Of a DNA stretch of 37,648 nt, positions 7,254 through 14,961 are shown one piece after another. The translations under genes and the position numbers were made by a program. Below the pieces are notes generated by a model. It saw only the letters and a list, made by a program, of their open reading frames with translations. It was not told the DNA's origin and made no database searches. Numbering within the stretch: the stretch's first letter is position 1; the number at the start of each line of letters is the position of its first letter. The stretch is from JANWKA01 sp035533815 (GTDB taxonomy: Bacteria; Bacteroidota; Bacteroidia; Chitinophagales; Chitinophagaceae), in the NCBI GenBank assembly GCA_035533815.1, contig DATLTB010000087.1, positions 1 to 37,648 of the forward strand. Direction: 5' to 3'.

Positions 7254-8639
7254 ATGAAAATACCCGTTTTACTTTGTTTACTTGCCCTGGTCCCGGCCTT
7301 TAGCTGCCAGCATCAGGGTCATTCCTCCACCATCGCTGGGGGCCAGGACACCTTAGTGAACAAGGCTGCGATGGCAGCCGAGGTCCGGGATGCCTTCATT
7401 CATGCCTGGAACGGATATGTGAAATATGCCTGGGGACATGATGAACTCATGCCCCTGAGCAAGCAGGCCCATGACTGGAATCCCCATTCTTTGTTGATGA
7501 CCCCGGTGGATGGATATGATACCATGATCCTGATGGGGTTAAAAAGTCAGGCAGACTCTGCCAAAAAGCTCATCCTGGACAGCCTTGATTTTAACCAGGA
7601 TTTCTATGTATCCAATTTCGAAACCACGATCCGTGAATTGGGTGGATTGATCGCAGCTTTTGAATGGGATGGAGATAGTGGGTTTTTGAAAAAGGCTACC
7701 GGACTCGCCACCCGGCTGATGCCGGCATTCCGTTCCCCTACCGGCATGCCTTATCGATATGTGAACCTGAGCACTGGCGCCACCAGGGGTAATATCAGCA
7801 ATCCTGCCGAAGTCGGCACCATGCTGATCGAATATGGTACCCTTAGCCGGCTTACCGGGAATCCCAGGTATTATCAAGTGGCTAAAAAAGCCATGATGAC
7901 TCTCTATGGGCGGCGATCCCGGATAACCGGACTGGTGGGTTCTGCGATCAATGTGAATAACGGCAAATGGATTGGGAAGGAAAGCAGCATTGGGGGAGGA
8001 ACTGATTCCTATTATGAATATCTGCTTAAAAGTGCCATATTATTCGGTGACACAGATTGCCGTAATGCCTGGGATCATTCCATCATTGCCATTAACCGAT
8101 ATCTTGCCGATACCACGTACGGAGGCCTTTGGTACGGACACTGCGAGATGGACTCCGGGAAAATTACCGGTACCTATTATGGGGCCCTGGATGCATTTTT
8201 TGCCGGCAGTCTGGCTCTTGGAGGTGATCTGACCCGGGCCGAGCAGCTGCAGGCTTCCAACTTCAGGATGTGGGAGCTTGCGGGAATAGAACCAGAATCA
8301 TTGGATTATGCCCATATGAAAATTCTCGATGGCACATATGAATTAAGGCCGGAAAACCTCGAATCCTGCTATTATCTGTATCATTACACCCATGCGGAAA
8401 AATACCTCCGGATGGCAAAAATCATGTTTGAAAGCATCCAACGCTATTGCCGGACGGATGCAGGATATGCAGCAGTGAAAGATGTACGCAACATGACTCC
8501 CGAGGATATTATGGATAGTTTCTTCCTGGCAGAAACGCTGAAATATGCTTACCTGATCTTTGCTGGCGATAAGGTTTTACATTTTGACCAGGTTATTTTC
8601 AACACGGAAGCCCATCCGATGAAGCGGATTCCTGGATAG
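7254..8639 (+). CDS. Glycoside hydrolase family 47 (class I alpha-1,2-mannosidase-like) lipoprotein
   Basis: From the ATG at 7254 (461 residues) the protein starts with a lipoprotein signal, MKIPVLLCLLALVPAFSC, with C18 as the likely lipidated residue; an upstream in-frame start at 7206 would precede it. The rest is a complete GH47 domain with the family's landmarks in order: V-D-G-Y-D-T near 85, T-T-I-R-E-L-G-G with E128, D251 in G-T-D-S-Y-Y-E-Y-L-L-K, L-R-P-E-N-L-E-S with E367, S-F-F-L-A-E-T-L-K-Y near 422, and F-N-T-E-A-H-P with T451, which binds calcium in the family. The three acids match the three catalytic-site acids of eukaryotic enzymes. It probably trims alpha-1,2-mannose outside the cytoplasm, anchored to a membrane. 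No other carbohydrate gene, SusC/D pair or regulator lies beside it. Confidence 0.88.
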   Translation: MKIPVLLCLLALVPAFSCQHQGHSSTIAGGQDTLVNKAAMAAEVRDAFIHAWNGYVKYAWGHDELMPLSKQAHDWNPHSLLMTPVDGYDTMILMGLKSQADSAKKLILDSLDFNQDFYVSNFETTIRELGGLIAAFEWDGDSGFLKKATGLATRLMPAFRSPTGMPYRYVNLSTGATRGNISNPAEVGTMLIEYGTLSRLTGNPRYYQVAKKAMMTLYGRRSRITGLVGSAINVNNGKWIGKESSIGGGTDSYYEYLLKSAILFGDTDCRNAWDHSIIAINRYLADTTYGGLWYGHCEMDSGKITGTYYGALDAFFAGSLALGGDLTRAEQLQASNFRMWELAGIEPESLDYAHMKILDGTYELRPENLESCYYLYHYTHAEKYLRMAKIMFESIQRYCRTDAGYAAVKDVRNMTPEDIMDSFFLAETLKYAYLIFAGDKVLHFDQVIFNTEAHPMKRIPG

Positions 8640-8641
8640 TC

Positions 8642-8956
8642 TCAGGTCCCCGTTCCGTATTTCTGTTCCCAGGCAAGCATACCTCCGATAAGGTTGAAAG
8701 TATGAGCATATCCCAGAGATTCCAGTATTTGGCAAGCTTGGCCACTGCGGCCGCCACTGCGGCAGTAAAGGATCAGTTCCTCCTCCTTCAGCGGGTCCAG
8801 CTCATCCACATCCAGATTACGGATACTGCCTACCGGGATCAGCATGCCTCCGATATTGAACTGATCATGCTCATAGGGCTCCCGGACATCCACGAGGTGA
8901 AGTTGTTCGCCCCGGTCCATTTTAAGCCTTAGTTCCTCAACGGTTATTTCGTTCAT
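8642..8956 (-). CDS. Single-domain rhodanese-like protein
   Basis: A 104-residue cytosolic protein that is just one rhodanese domain. It has the V-D-V-R-E-P-Y-E motif near residues 23-30 and the active-site loop C-R-S-G-G-R-S near residues 65-71, with the persulfide-forming cysteine at its start; the loop length is that of sulfurtransferases, not Cdc25-type phosphatases. Substrate and partner are unknown; free-standing forms pass sulfane sulfur to acceptors. It is downstream of the PASTA gene on the same strand after a 75-base gap, so it may be the last gene of the ddl-PASTA unit. Its end lies 2 bases from the stop of the convergent GH47 gene. Confidence 0.92.
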   Translation of the reverse strand: MNEITVEELRLKMDRGEQLHLVDVREPYEHDQFNIGGMLIPVGSIRNLDVDELDPLKEEELILYCRSGGRSGQACQILESLGYAHTFNLIGGMLAWEQKYGTGT

Positions 8957-9031
8957 GGGTGTATAATTTAATGTTCCTGCCCACTTCTTTATCTACTTCA
9001 TTCCGCTATTTCTGACCTTAAGCCATCATCC

Positions 9032-9841
9032 TCACTGGCCGGGGGGCTTTGCGGCAGAAGAATCCGGGGCTTGCGGCAATTGGGATACCCAAAGATCGAC
9101 CACTTCGCCTGGATGTATGTTGTTTGGATTACCCTGATCCCCCCTCCTTGCCGGGATTTGCTGGAATACATAGGCATTTGCCGTATCTGTGATCGGCCCG
9201 TTGAATAAAACCACCCCCAGGCTGAGATCATCAGCGTTGATCAGATCCCTGGCCTGTTGGAAGGTCAGTCCGATAAAATCAGGCACCGGACTGCTGGCAG
9301 CACCCAACCCATTGGCCAGGACCAGGCTGATCCTGCTCCCCTCTGGGATCAGGGTGCCTGCTTTGATCGGCTTGCCCTGATATAGCTGGTCCAAGACCGA
9401 ATTCTTTGCAAAATCTGCCCTATAGATCGTATCCCCCATGACCAGCCGCTGGCTTTCCAGGGTCATCACCGCACTGCGAAAAGAATAACTGATGAGGTCA
9501 GGCATGGCGGTCATCGGAGGTTCTGCCTTATTGACGGTGAGAAAAACGGTTCTGTTAGGTTTTACCTGATCATCTGCTTGAGGGGATTGCCGCAGGATGG
9601 TAAAAGCAGGAAGACTATCTGTGAAAGCCGAATCCTGAACAACCACATGAAACCCATCCTTGTTCAAAACCATTTCCGCATCATCCAGACTCCTACCTAC
9701 AATGAGCGGAACACCCACCGACTGGCCATGCTTTGTAATGAATCCCAGAGAGATAAAAAAGATCATCCAGATCAGAAAAATAAGGCCGATGGCTGCCAGT
9801 AAGTTTACCCAGAATGGCTGCCTAGTCAAACGCTTGAACAT
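9032..9841 (-). CDS. Membrane-anchored protein with three PASTA domains
   Basis: A 269-residue protein with a short basic cytoplasmic N-terminus, one membrane helix at about residues 13-34 (VNLLAAIGLIFLIWMIFFIS), and an outside part of three PASTA domains. Each domain opens with a V-P-x-x-x-G or M-P-D-L-I-S type strand followed by an A-x-x-x-L helix: about 43-107, 112-178 and 185-255. The tail is Pro/Ser/Ala-rich. PASTA domains bind unlinked muropeptides or beta-lactams in kinases and PBPs, but here there is no kinase or transpeptidase domain. Its position 62 bases downstream of ddl supports a cell-wall role; this linkage recurs in Bacteroidota as I recall it. The precise function is not known. 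Confidence 0.88.
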   Translation of the reverse strand: MFKRLTRQPFWVNLLAAIGLIFLIWMIFFISLGFITKHGQSVGVPLIVGRSLDDAEMVLNKDGFHVVVQDSAFTDSLPAFTILRQSPQADDQVKPNRTVFLTVNKAEPPMTAMPDLISYSFRSAVMTLESQRLVMGDTIYRADFAKNSVLDQLYQGKPIKAGTLIPEGSRISLVLANGLGAASSPVPDFIGLTFQQARDLINADDLSLGVVLFNGPITDTANAYVFQQIPARRGDQGNPNNIHPGEVVDLWVSQLPQAPDSSAAKPPGQ

Positions 9842-9903
9842 CTGTTTCCCTGATTAATACAAAGATTAAATCCCCTGTTATCCGGCAATACACCAAAGTT
9901 AAA

Positions 9904-10902
9904 TCATTGGCCCCGTTCTTCCATACATTCCCGGATCAGTTGCCCGTAAACCTCCCTGAGTGAAATGCCGGCTGCCCTGACCTGTTGGGGCACCAGGCTG
10001 TTTGCCGTCTGCCCGGGCATGGTGTTCACTTCCAGGAAATACAATTCCTCCGTGGCTTCCCTGAAAATAAAATCAATGCGGATGATGCCCTTGCAGTTCA
10101 GGTTGCTATAGATCCCCCTGGCTGCAACAATAATCAGTTCTTTTAAGGAATCTGGTATGCTGGCTGGAGTGATCTCCCGGGACTTTCCCGGAGTATATTT
10201 TGCCTCATAGTCAAAAAAATCATGATTACTGATGATCTCTGTGACCGGTAGCACGATGAGTTTGCGGCCATGCCGGTACAACCCGCAGGTGAATTCCCGG
10301 CCAGGTATAAATTTTTCCACTAAAACCTGGCTGTCTTCGGCAAATGCTTTCCGGATCGCAGGCAGCAGATCATCCTCATCCGTTACTTTGGATATGCCGA
10401 TGCTGGACCCTCCTTCATTGGGTTTGACAATGCAGGGTAGTCCGATTTTCCGGAGTATCTCCTGGATATGGTAATCTTGATCTTTCTGGAGTAAAGCAGC
10501 ATCAGCCACCCGTACGATGCCCAGGTTATTGACCACCTGATTACAGTTGTGCTTATTGAAAGTCAGGGAGGAAGTGACTACCCCGCAACCTGTGTAGGGC
10601 AGCCCGATCATGTCAAAATACCCTTGCAGCCTGCCATCCTCCCCAGGAGTTCCGTGAATGGCCATGAAGGCTGCTTCGAAAAGGATCTTCCGGCCATCCA
10701 GCCGGAGGGAAAAATCATTTTTATCCACCTCCTGCAGATTACCGTCCGGATCAGTATAATTCCAGGATTCCCTGGAGATCATGATGAGGTAGACCTGATA
10801 AACGGCGGGGTCCAGATGTTCCCTGATCAGGGTGGCACTCTGTACCGAGATCACATATTCACCGGAATAACCTCCGGTAACCAGGGCAATATTTTTAATC
10901 AT
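9904..10902 (-). CDS. ddl: D-alanine--D-alanine ligase
   Basis: A 332-residue ATP-grasp enzyme that joins two D-alanines for the peptidoglycan stem peptide, in the cytosol. The N-terminal G-G-Y-S-G-E-Y-V-I-S-V-Q-S-A segment (residues 10-23) is the D-Ala-binding loop in the form seen in Bacteroidota. The central C-I-V-K-P-N-E-G-G-S-S-I-G-I-S-K segment near 157-172 is the ATP-binding strand and loop. The C-terminal G-I-I-R-I-D-F-I-F and E-V-N-T-M-P-G-Q segments hold the Mg-binding acids and the conserved N-T-x-P-G end. It is the first gene of a minus-strand unit with the PASTA protein, which supports a cell-wall context. The vancomycin-type (VanA/B) signature is not apparent, so D-Ala-D-Ala is the expected product. 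Confidence 0.95.
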   Translation of the reverse strand: MIKNIALVTGGYSGEYVISVQSATLIREHLDPAVYQVYLIMISRESWNYTDPDGNLQEVDKNDFSLRLDGRKILFEAAFMAIHGTPGEDGRLQGYFDMIGLPYTGCGVVTSSLTFNKHNCNQVVNNLGIVRVADAALLQKDQDYHIQEILRKIGLPCIVKPNEGGSSIGISKVTDEDDLLPAIRKAFAEDSQVLVEKFIPGREFTCGLYRHGRKLIVLPVTEIISNHDFFDYEAKYTPGKSREITPASIPDSLKELIIVAARGIYSNLNCKGIIRIDFIFREATEELYFLEVNTMPGQTANSLVPQQVRAAGISLREVYGQLIRECMEERGQ

Positions 10903-10922
10903 GTAAAATGAAAATTTTCCGG

Positions 10923-11374
10923 CTATATTAACTTGGCCACGCCAGGATTATTCGAGTCCGGCACTACCTTCCAGGCTCAGGCAGAATCTTTCTTCCAAAT
11001 CATTATATAGGTTCCCAGCATGGTAGTTTCCGGCTTTTTCAAAGTTTACACGCCATAGGTATAACCCAGTACCCCGGATACGGAGGGATCCAGGTCATTG
11101 ATCTTTAACGGGTATCCATCATCTGAATGAAAAGCCTACCCATGAATTCCTTGCAGGGAATATGCCCGGGCCTGAGCGGAAGACTGCTATCTACCATAAA
11201 ATGATTAAAGGCAACCTGCTGTCCAAGGATCTGGAAAAGGGGGGAAAGCCTGATCAGCCCTTAGCAGTCCGTTCCTTGCGGCAGAACCTCCGGTCATACC
11301 CTGGGTCCCCCATGGTTCACCTGGCATCCAGCTAAAGCCGGGAATGCAGGAATAACAGGTAAGAACACGTTCAT
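10923..11374 (-). pseudogene. Decayed DUF4440/SnoaL-like lipoprotein gene
   Basis: This gap has no long open frame, but the reverse strand carries an ordered series of protein fragments in shifting frames. From ATG at 11374 it reads a lipoprotein signal, MNVFLPVIPAFPALAGC. Then follow G-L-L-R-A-D-Q-A-F (about 11250), L-G-Q-Q-V-A-F-N-H-F-M-V-D-S-S-L-P-L-R-P-G, P-S-V-S-G-V-L-G-Y-T-Y-G-V ending in a stop, then K-K-P-E-T-T-M-L-G-T-Y-I-M-I-W-K-K-D-S-A, a TGA, and A-W-K-V-V-P-D-S. This is the order of the DUF4440 family (NTF2-like fold): R-x-x-D-x-A-F, a V-L-L-R-P-G-like segment, G-Y-T-Y-G, and the final G-x-Y-x-x-I-W-K-K ... W-K-V-V-x-D. At least two in-frame stops and several frameshifts make it non-functional. 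The reading is mine by eye; the family call is fairly firm because five separate motifs are in the right order. Confidence 0.7.
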
Positions 11375-11510
11375 CTGCGTTTGCCGTTTTACATGCTTGC
11401 TAGGCTAAGTTAAACAAACTCCATGGCTTTCGGCAAACAGTCCCGAAAAGGAAATCCACTTAACCCGAACTAGTTTCATTTGCCGATAAACGGAATGGAT
11501 GGCCCGGAGT

Positions 11511-11858
11511 TCAGATATGCAATTTTCCCTTTTTAGCCAGCAACTCTTCCACGGTTTCCTGATACATTTCATCGGGCACACAGCAATCCACCGGACAAAC
11601 TGCGGCACATTGAGGCTCTTCATGAAATCCCTGGCATTCCGTGCATTTATTGGGAGTTATATAATAAATATCGGTGCTTACCGGCTGCATCCGCTGGTCC
11701 GCTTCTACCTGGGTCCCGTCCATCAGGGTATATTTACCCTTTATAGTGGTGCCATCAGCAATCGCCCACTCCACACCCCCTTCATAGATTGCATTGTTGG
11801 GACATTCAGGTTCACAGGCACCGCAATTGATGCATTCATCGGTTATCTTAATGGCCAT
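11511..11858 (-). CDS. Dicluster 4Fe-4S ferredoxin
   Basis: A 115-residue electron carrier. The first cluster motif is C9-x2-C12-x2-C15-x3-C19-P. The second follows an insertion of about 55 residues: C-T-E-C-x-G-F-H-E-E-P-Q-C-A-A-V-C-P, a stretched motif with eight residues between the second and third cysteines, then D-C-C. The A-I-A-D-G-T insertion between the motifs is a beta-rich arm of the kind seen in longer bacterial-type ferredoxins. Cytosolic; redox partner unknown. It is divergent from the acyl-CoA reductase gene with 82 bases between their starts, a pairing that I recall from other Bacteroidota and that suggests shared regulation. Confidence 0.93.
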   Translation of the reverse strand: MAIKITDECINCGACEPECPNNAIYEGGVEWAIADGTTIKGKYTLMDGTQVEADQRMQPVSTDIYYITPNKCTECQGFHEEPQCAAVCPVDCCVPDEMYQETVEELLAKKGKLHI

Positions 11859-11940
11859 ATTAGATCATGGTTTGAATTCTTATAGATAATTTTACGGGAC
11901 AAAAATAGCCTATAGTCCCTGATAAAGGTACATTTTCTGA

Positions 11941-12954
11941 ATGAAAATGATAAAAATCGCAGACAGACTTGAACTGATCCAGAGGCTGGGAAACTACCTG
12001 CTGGAAGATGGACATGCCCTGGAACAGGCCAGGCAGCTTGCCTGGGTCCGCAATCCCTGGTTTATACCTGAATTTACCCGCTATGCCATCCGGCAAATCT
12101 GCCTCCAGTTCCTGGTACCTGAAAATTTGCGTTCCTGGATGGATGATTACCCGGATGCTGACTTCGGGGAAAAAGACCGGACCCTGGGAATTGTCATGGC
12201 AGGCAATATCCCCCTGGCAGGTTTCCATGATTTTCTCTGTGGGTTTATCAGTGGATACCGGATGCGCATAAAATGCGCATCAAGGGATGATGTGCTCTTA
12301 CCCCACTGTATTGACCAGCTTGAACGCTGGGATCCTTCGATCGGGGAGCAAATCATGACTACGGACCTGCTGAAAGGATGCCATGCCTACATCGCTACCG
12401 GAAGTAATGATTCATCCAGGTATTTTGATTATTATTTTTCCGGATACCCCCATATCATCCGTCGCAACCGGTCCTCCGCAGCCATCCTGGATGGCCATGA
12501 ATCCCCTGAGGATCTCCAGGGGCTGGCCGATGACATCATGCGGTATTTCGGACTGGGATGCAGAAATGTAACCCAGGTGTTCGTTCCGCCCGGATATGAT
12601 TTTATTCCCCTGCTGGAAGCCCTGGACCGGTACCGTTACCTGGCTGATCATGGTCGTTACCGGAATAACCTGGATTACCAATTGGCCCTGCTGACCCTGA
12701 ACGGCATACCCTATCTGTCCAGGCCCAATCTCCTGGTGGTCAAAAATCCGTCCTTGTTTTCCCCGGTGGGCGTACTGCATTATGAAATCTATGAAGACAT
12801 GGACCTCCTGCAGGCCAGGCTGAAGAAGCAGCAGGAAATCCAGTGCCTGATTGGGAAAGGGGGAATCCGCTTCGGGACCAGCCAGCAACCCGCCCTTGAT
12901 CAATATGCAGATGGGGTGGATACCCTGGCTTTTCTGACCCGGCCACCATCTTGA
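11941..12954 (+). CDS. LuxC-like acyl-CoA reductase
   Basis: A 337-residue protein of the LuxC/acyl-CoA reductase family within the aldehyde dehydrogenase superfamily. Visible marks are the cofactor-fold segment G-I-V-M-A-G-N-I-P-L-A-G-F-H-D-F near residues 82-97, an A-Y-I-A-T-G-S-N-D-S-S-R-Y segment near 150, and G-L-G-C-R-N-V-T-Q-V near 202, in which the cysteine sits at the expected catalytic thiol position. LuxC proteins reduce activated acyl groups to aldehydes; it is shorter than the V. harveyi-type LuxC (about 480 residues), lacking the N-terminal part. Bacteroidota forms have no proven substrate and no luxD/luxE genes are nearby. It faces the ferredoxin gene. Confidence 0.8.
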   Translation: MKMIKIADRLELIQRLGNYLLEDGHALEQARQLAWVRNPWFIPEFTRYAIRQICLQFLVPENLRSWMDDYPDADFGEKDRTLGIVMAGNIPLAGFHDFLCGFISGYRMRIKCASRDDVLLPHCIDQLERWDPSIGEQIMTTDLLKGCHAYIATGSNDSSRYFDYYFSGYPHIIRRNRSSAAILDGHESPEDLQGLADDIMRYFGLGCRNVTQVFVPPGYDFIPLLEALDRYRYLADHGRYRNNLDYQLALLTLNGIPYLSRPNLLVVKNPSLFSPVGVLHYEIYEDMDLLQARLKKQQEIQCLIGKGGIRFGTSQQPALDQYADGVDTLAFLTRPPS

Positions 12955-12994
12955 ACTGGCAAGCTGCCTACCTGTTGTACGGATCACCTTGGGA

Positions 12995-13026
12995 GGTAAA
13001 ACAAGCCTTTAAGGCAAGCATTTACC
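12995..13026 (+). terminator. Possible nested hairpin after acyl-CoA reductase
   Basis: GGTAAA at 12995-13000 pairs with TTTACC at 13021-13026, enclosing GCCTTTAAGGC at 13005-13015. The structure is weak, has an inner bulge and lacks a clear T-run, so it is only a candidate transcript end about 40 bases beyond the acyl-CoA reductase stop. Nothing else is evident in 12955-13159 except an AT-rich stretch before the HtrA gene that holds a TAAATTTG (13108-13115), like the Bacteroidota -7 box TAnnTTTG but with no -33 box at the right distance. Confidence 0.25.
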
Positions 13027-13159
13027 CGTCATGACCTGGGGTTTACCCTGCCGATAAATTATTGTTAAAACTAAGGTCAGTCAGGGTAAATAAATAAATA
13101 CCGGCTTTAAATTTGCATAAGGAACAACTTAAATAAACATTCATTAAAATCCAATTCCC

Positions 13160-14689
13160 ATGAGAGTCAGAAACATTGCGGCAACCGTGCTCATCAGCGC
13201 AGGGACTGCCCTGGTCAGTGCTTATGTGTATGGAAAATACGCAGACAACAAGGACTATAAGGGCATCCCCTATGCTTCGGGCTTGCAAATCCCGGTAAAT
13301 TATGTCAGTTTTAGCGGCAATAAAGAGCCCTCCGCTGGAATGACCAACTTTGAGGATGCAGCCAGCATATCTGCACCTGCTACGGTGCACATTATGACCC
13401 GGACAAAATCCCGGCAGATCACCAATGACCTTCAGGGTGGGAATACCCCATTGGATAATCTTTTCGGGAACAATAATCCTTTTTCCCAATTCTTCGGTCA
13501 TGGAGGCGGCCATTATTATATTCCGGGACAGCGGGCAGCGGGTTCCGGAGTGCTGATTTCCAGCGACGGGTATATTGTGACCTGCAACCATGTGGTCGAC
13601 GGGGCCGATCAGGTCACTGTAACCCTGAATAACCGGGAGACTTATAAGGCCAAGGTAGTCGGCCGGGATGCCAATACGGATCTGGCGGTTTTGAAAATCA
13701 ATGAACATCACCTGCCATACCTGCTTTTCGGCAATTCGGATAACGTCAAGCTTGGACAATGGGTCCTGGCAGTCGGATACCCGTTGAATCTGGAAACCAC
13801 GGTAACCGCCGGGATCGTTAGTGCAAAATCCCGGGATATCGGGGTGAATAATGATGGAGTTGATCCCGTGGAATCCTTTATACAGACTGATGCAGCAGTA
13901 AACCCGGGAAACAGCGGCGGAGCCCTGGTCAATACCCAGGGACAGCTGATCGGTATCACTTCTGCCATTGCTTCGCCCACCGGATCATTTGCCGGATATG
14001 CATATGCGATTCCTGTCAATATGGTGAAAAAAGTGGTGAATGATATCCTGAAATATGGCACCGTGCAACGGGCTTTCCTGGGCGTAGAATTACCTAACCT
14101 CCTTAATCCGGCCTACCAGGCTTCCCTAAGCAATGCCCTGCCTGAAAACGGGGTACGGATCAACGGGGTGGAACCTCAGGGGGCCGCCGAAGCCGCAGGC
14201 ATGAAGTCAGGCGACATCATTACCCAGGTAGATGGAGAAACGATTAATTCCCAACCGGAACTGATGGAAAAAATTGCGAGTTACCGGCCGGGGGATAAAG
14301 TCACGATCGTTTATCTGCGGAATGGCCAGCAAAATACCGTTTCCGTGGTCCTGAGGAACAAAAATGGAAATACCAGTATTGTCAGGACCACGGTACTGGA
14401 TGAACTGGGGGCAAATTTTCAAACCCTTTCCCAGGCCGATGCGTCAAAACTGGGTATCAGCGGAGGTGTTCAGGTGGATAATATCGGCAGTGGAATTATC
14501 CGGGAACAGACTGATATGCAACCGGGTTTCATCATCACCAAAGTGGGAAAATATCCCGTAACAGATATGAATAGCCTTAGGGAGGGTATTGAAAAGCAGA
14601 ATGGAAATGTCCAGATTGAAGGCATTTATCCGGATCAGGATGGCGTATTCTATTATGGGCTAAATAATATCCACCCGCAGTCGAACTGA
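13160..14689 (+). CDS. HtrA/DegP-type serine protease with PDZ domains
   Basis: A 509-residue envelope protease/chaperone. Residues 1-28 hold a membrane or signal segment (A-A-T-V-L-I-S-A-G-T-A-L-V-S-A-Y-V-Y-G). The trypsin-like domain spans about 65-290 with an LA-loop (G-N-N-N-P-F-S-Q-F-F-G-H-G-G-G near 103-117). The catalytic triad is visible: H144 in T-C-N-H-V-V, D174 in N-T-D-L-A-V-L-K-I and S252 in N-P-G-N-S-G-G-A-L. A first PDZ domain covers about 300-395 and a second, more divergent one about 410-505. These proteins degrade or refold damaged envelope proteins. It is monocistronic, followed by hairpins. The two-PDZ layout is DegP/DegQ-like, but I cannot choose between them. Confidence 0.93.
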   Translation: MRVRNIAATVLISAGTALVSAYVYGKYADNKDYKGIPYASGLQIPVNYVSFSGNKEPSAGMTNFEDAASISAPATVHIMTRTKSRQITNDLQGGNTPLDNLFGNNNPFSQFFGHGGGHYYIPGQRAAGSGVLISSDGYIVTCNHVVDGADQVTVTLNNRETYKAKVVGRDANTDLAVLKINEHHLPYLLFGNSDNVKLGQWVLAVGYPLNLETTVTAGIVSAKSRDIGVNNDGVDPVESFIQTDAAVNPGNSGGALVNTQGQLIGITSAIASPTGSFAGYAYAIPVNMVKKVVNDILKYGTVQRAFLGVELPNLLNPAYQASLSNALPENGVRINGVEPQGAAEAAGMKSGDIITQVDGETINSQPELMEKIASYRPGDKVTIVYLRNGQQNTVSVVLRNKNGNTSIVRTTVLDELGANFQTLSQADASKLGISGGVQVDNIGSGIIREQTDMQPGFIITKVGKYPVTDMNSLREGIEKQNGNVQIEGIYPDQDGVFYYGLNNIHPQSN

Positions 14690-14738
14690 AACGGGGGTAA
14701 AAATCGGATTGTTTAATTCAGGTTTTATAGGTTAAGCG

Positions 14739-14768
14739 AGCCCTGGCATTCTGCCGGGGCTTTCATTT
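14739..14768 (+). terminator. Intrinsic terminator of the HtrA gene
   Basis: AGCCCTGGCA-TTC-TGCCGGGGCT (14739-14761) forms a ten-pair stem with one G-T pair and a three-base loop, followed by TTCATTT. It stands about 50 bases after the HtrA stop and is GC-rich within an AT-rich gap, which is the classic form. Confidence 0.75.
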
Positions 14769-14776
14769 AATAATTA

Positions 14777-14798
14777 GGGGCTGTTAGACAACAGCCCC
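14777..14798. terminator. Second perfect hairpin in the HtrA-LytTR gap
   Basis: GGGGCTGTT-AGAC-AACAGCCCC forms a perfect nine-pair stem with a four-base loop just after the first hairpin. It lacks a strong T-run on either side. It could reinforce the first terminator or end minus-strand transcripts of the LytTR gene, which stops about 160 bases away at 14962. The rest of 14799-14961 is AT-rich with no gene that I can see. Confidence 0.5.
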
Positions 14799-14961
14799 CA
14801 TGATTAAAAAGATAACCATATCCTATGAAAAACCAATACAAAAGTATCAGGTTATTCTCCCCGGTGGAGGCCAATTTGGTAAATGTTCATAAATTGTTTG
14901 TAAACGTATCAATATGGGGGGTAAACCCAAATTTAGCCCTGGTCCTGACCCGGTAACCCCC

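Noticed and set aside
13043..13759. A 238-codon minus-strand frame opposite the HtrA start
   Set aside because: The plus strand here encodes the HtrA signal segment and the protease domain with H144 and D174 in order; the minus frame is a shadow.
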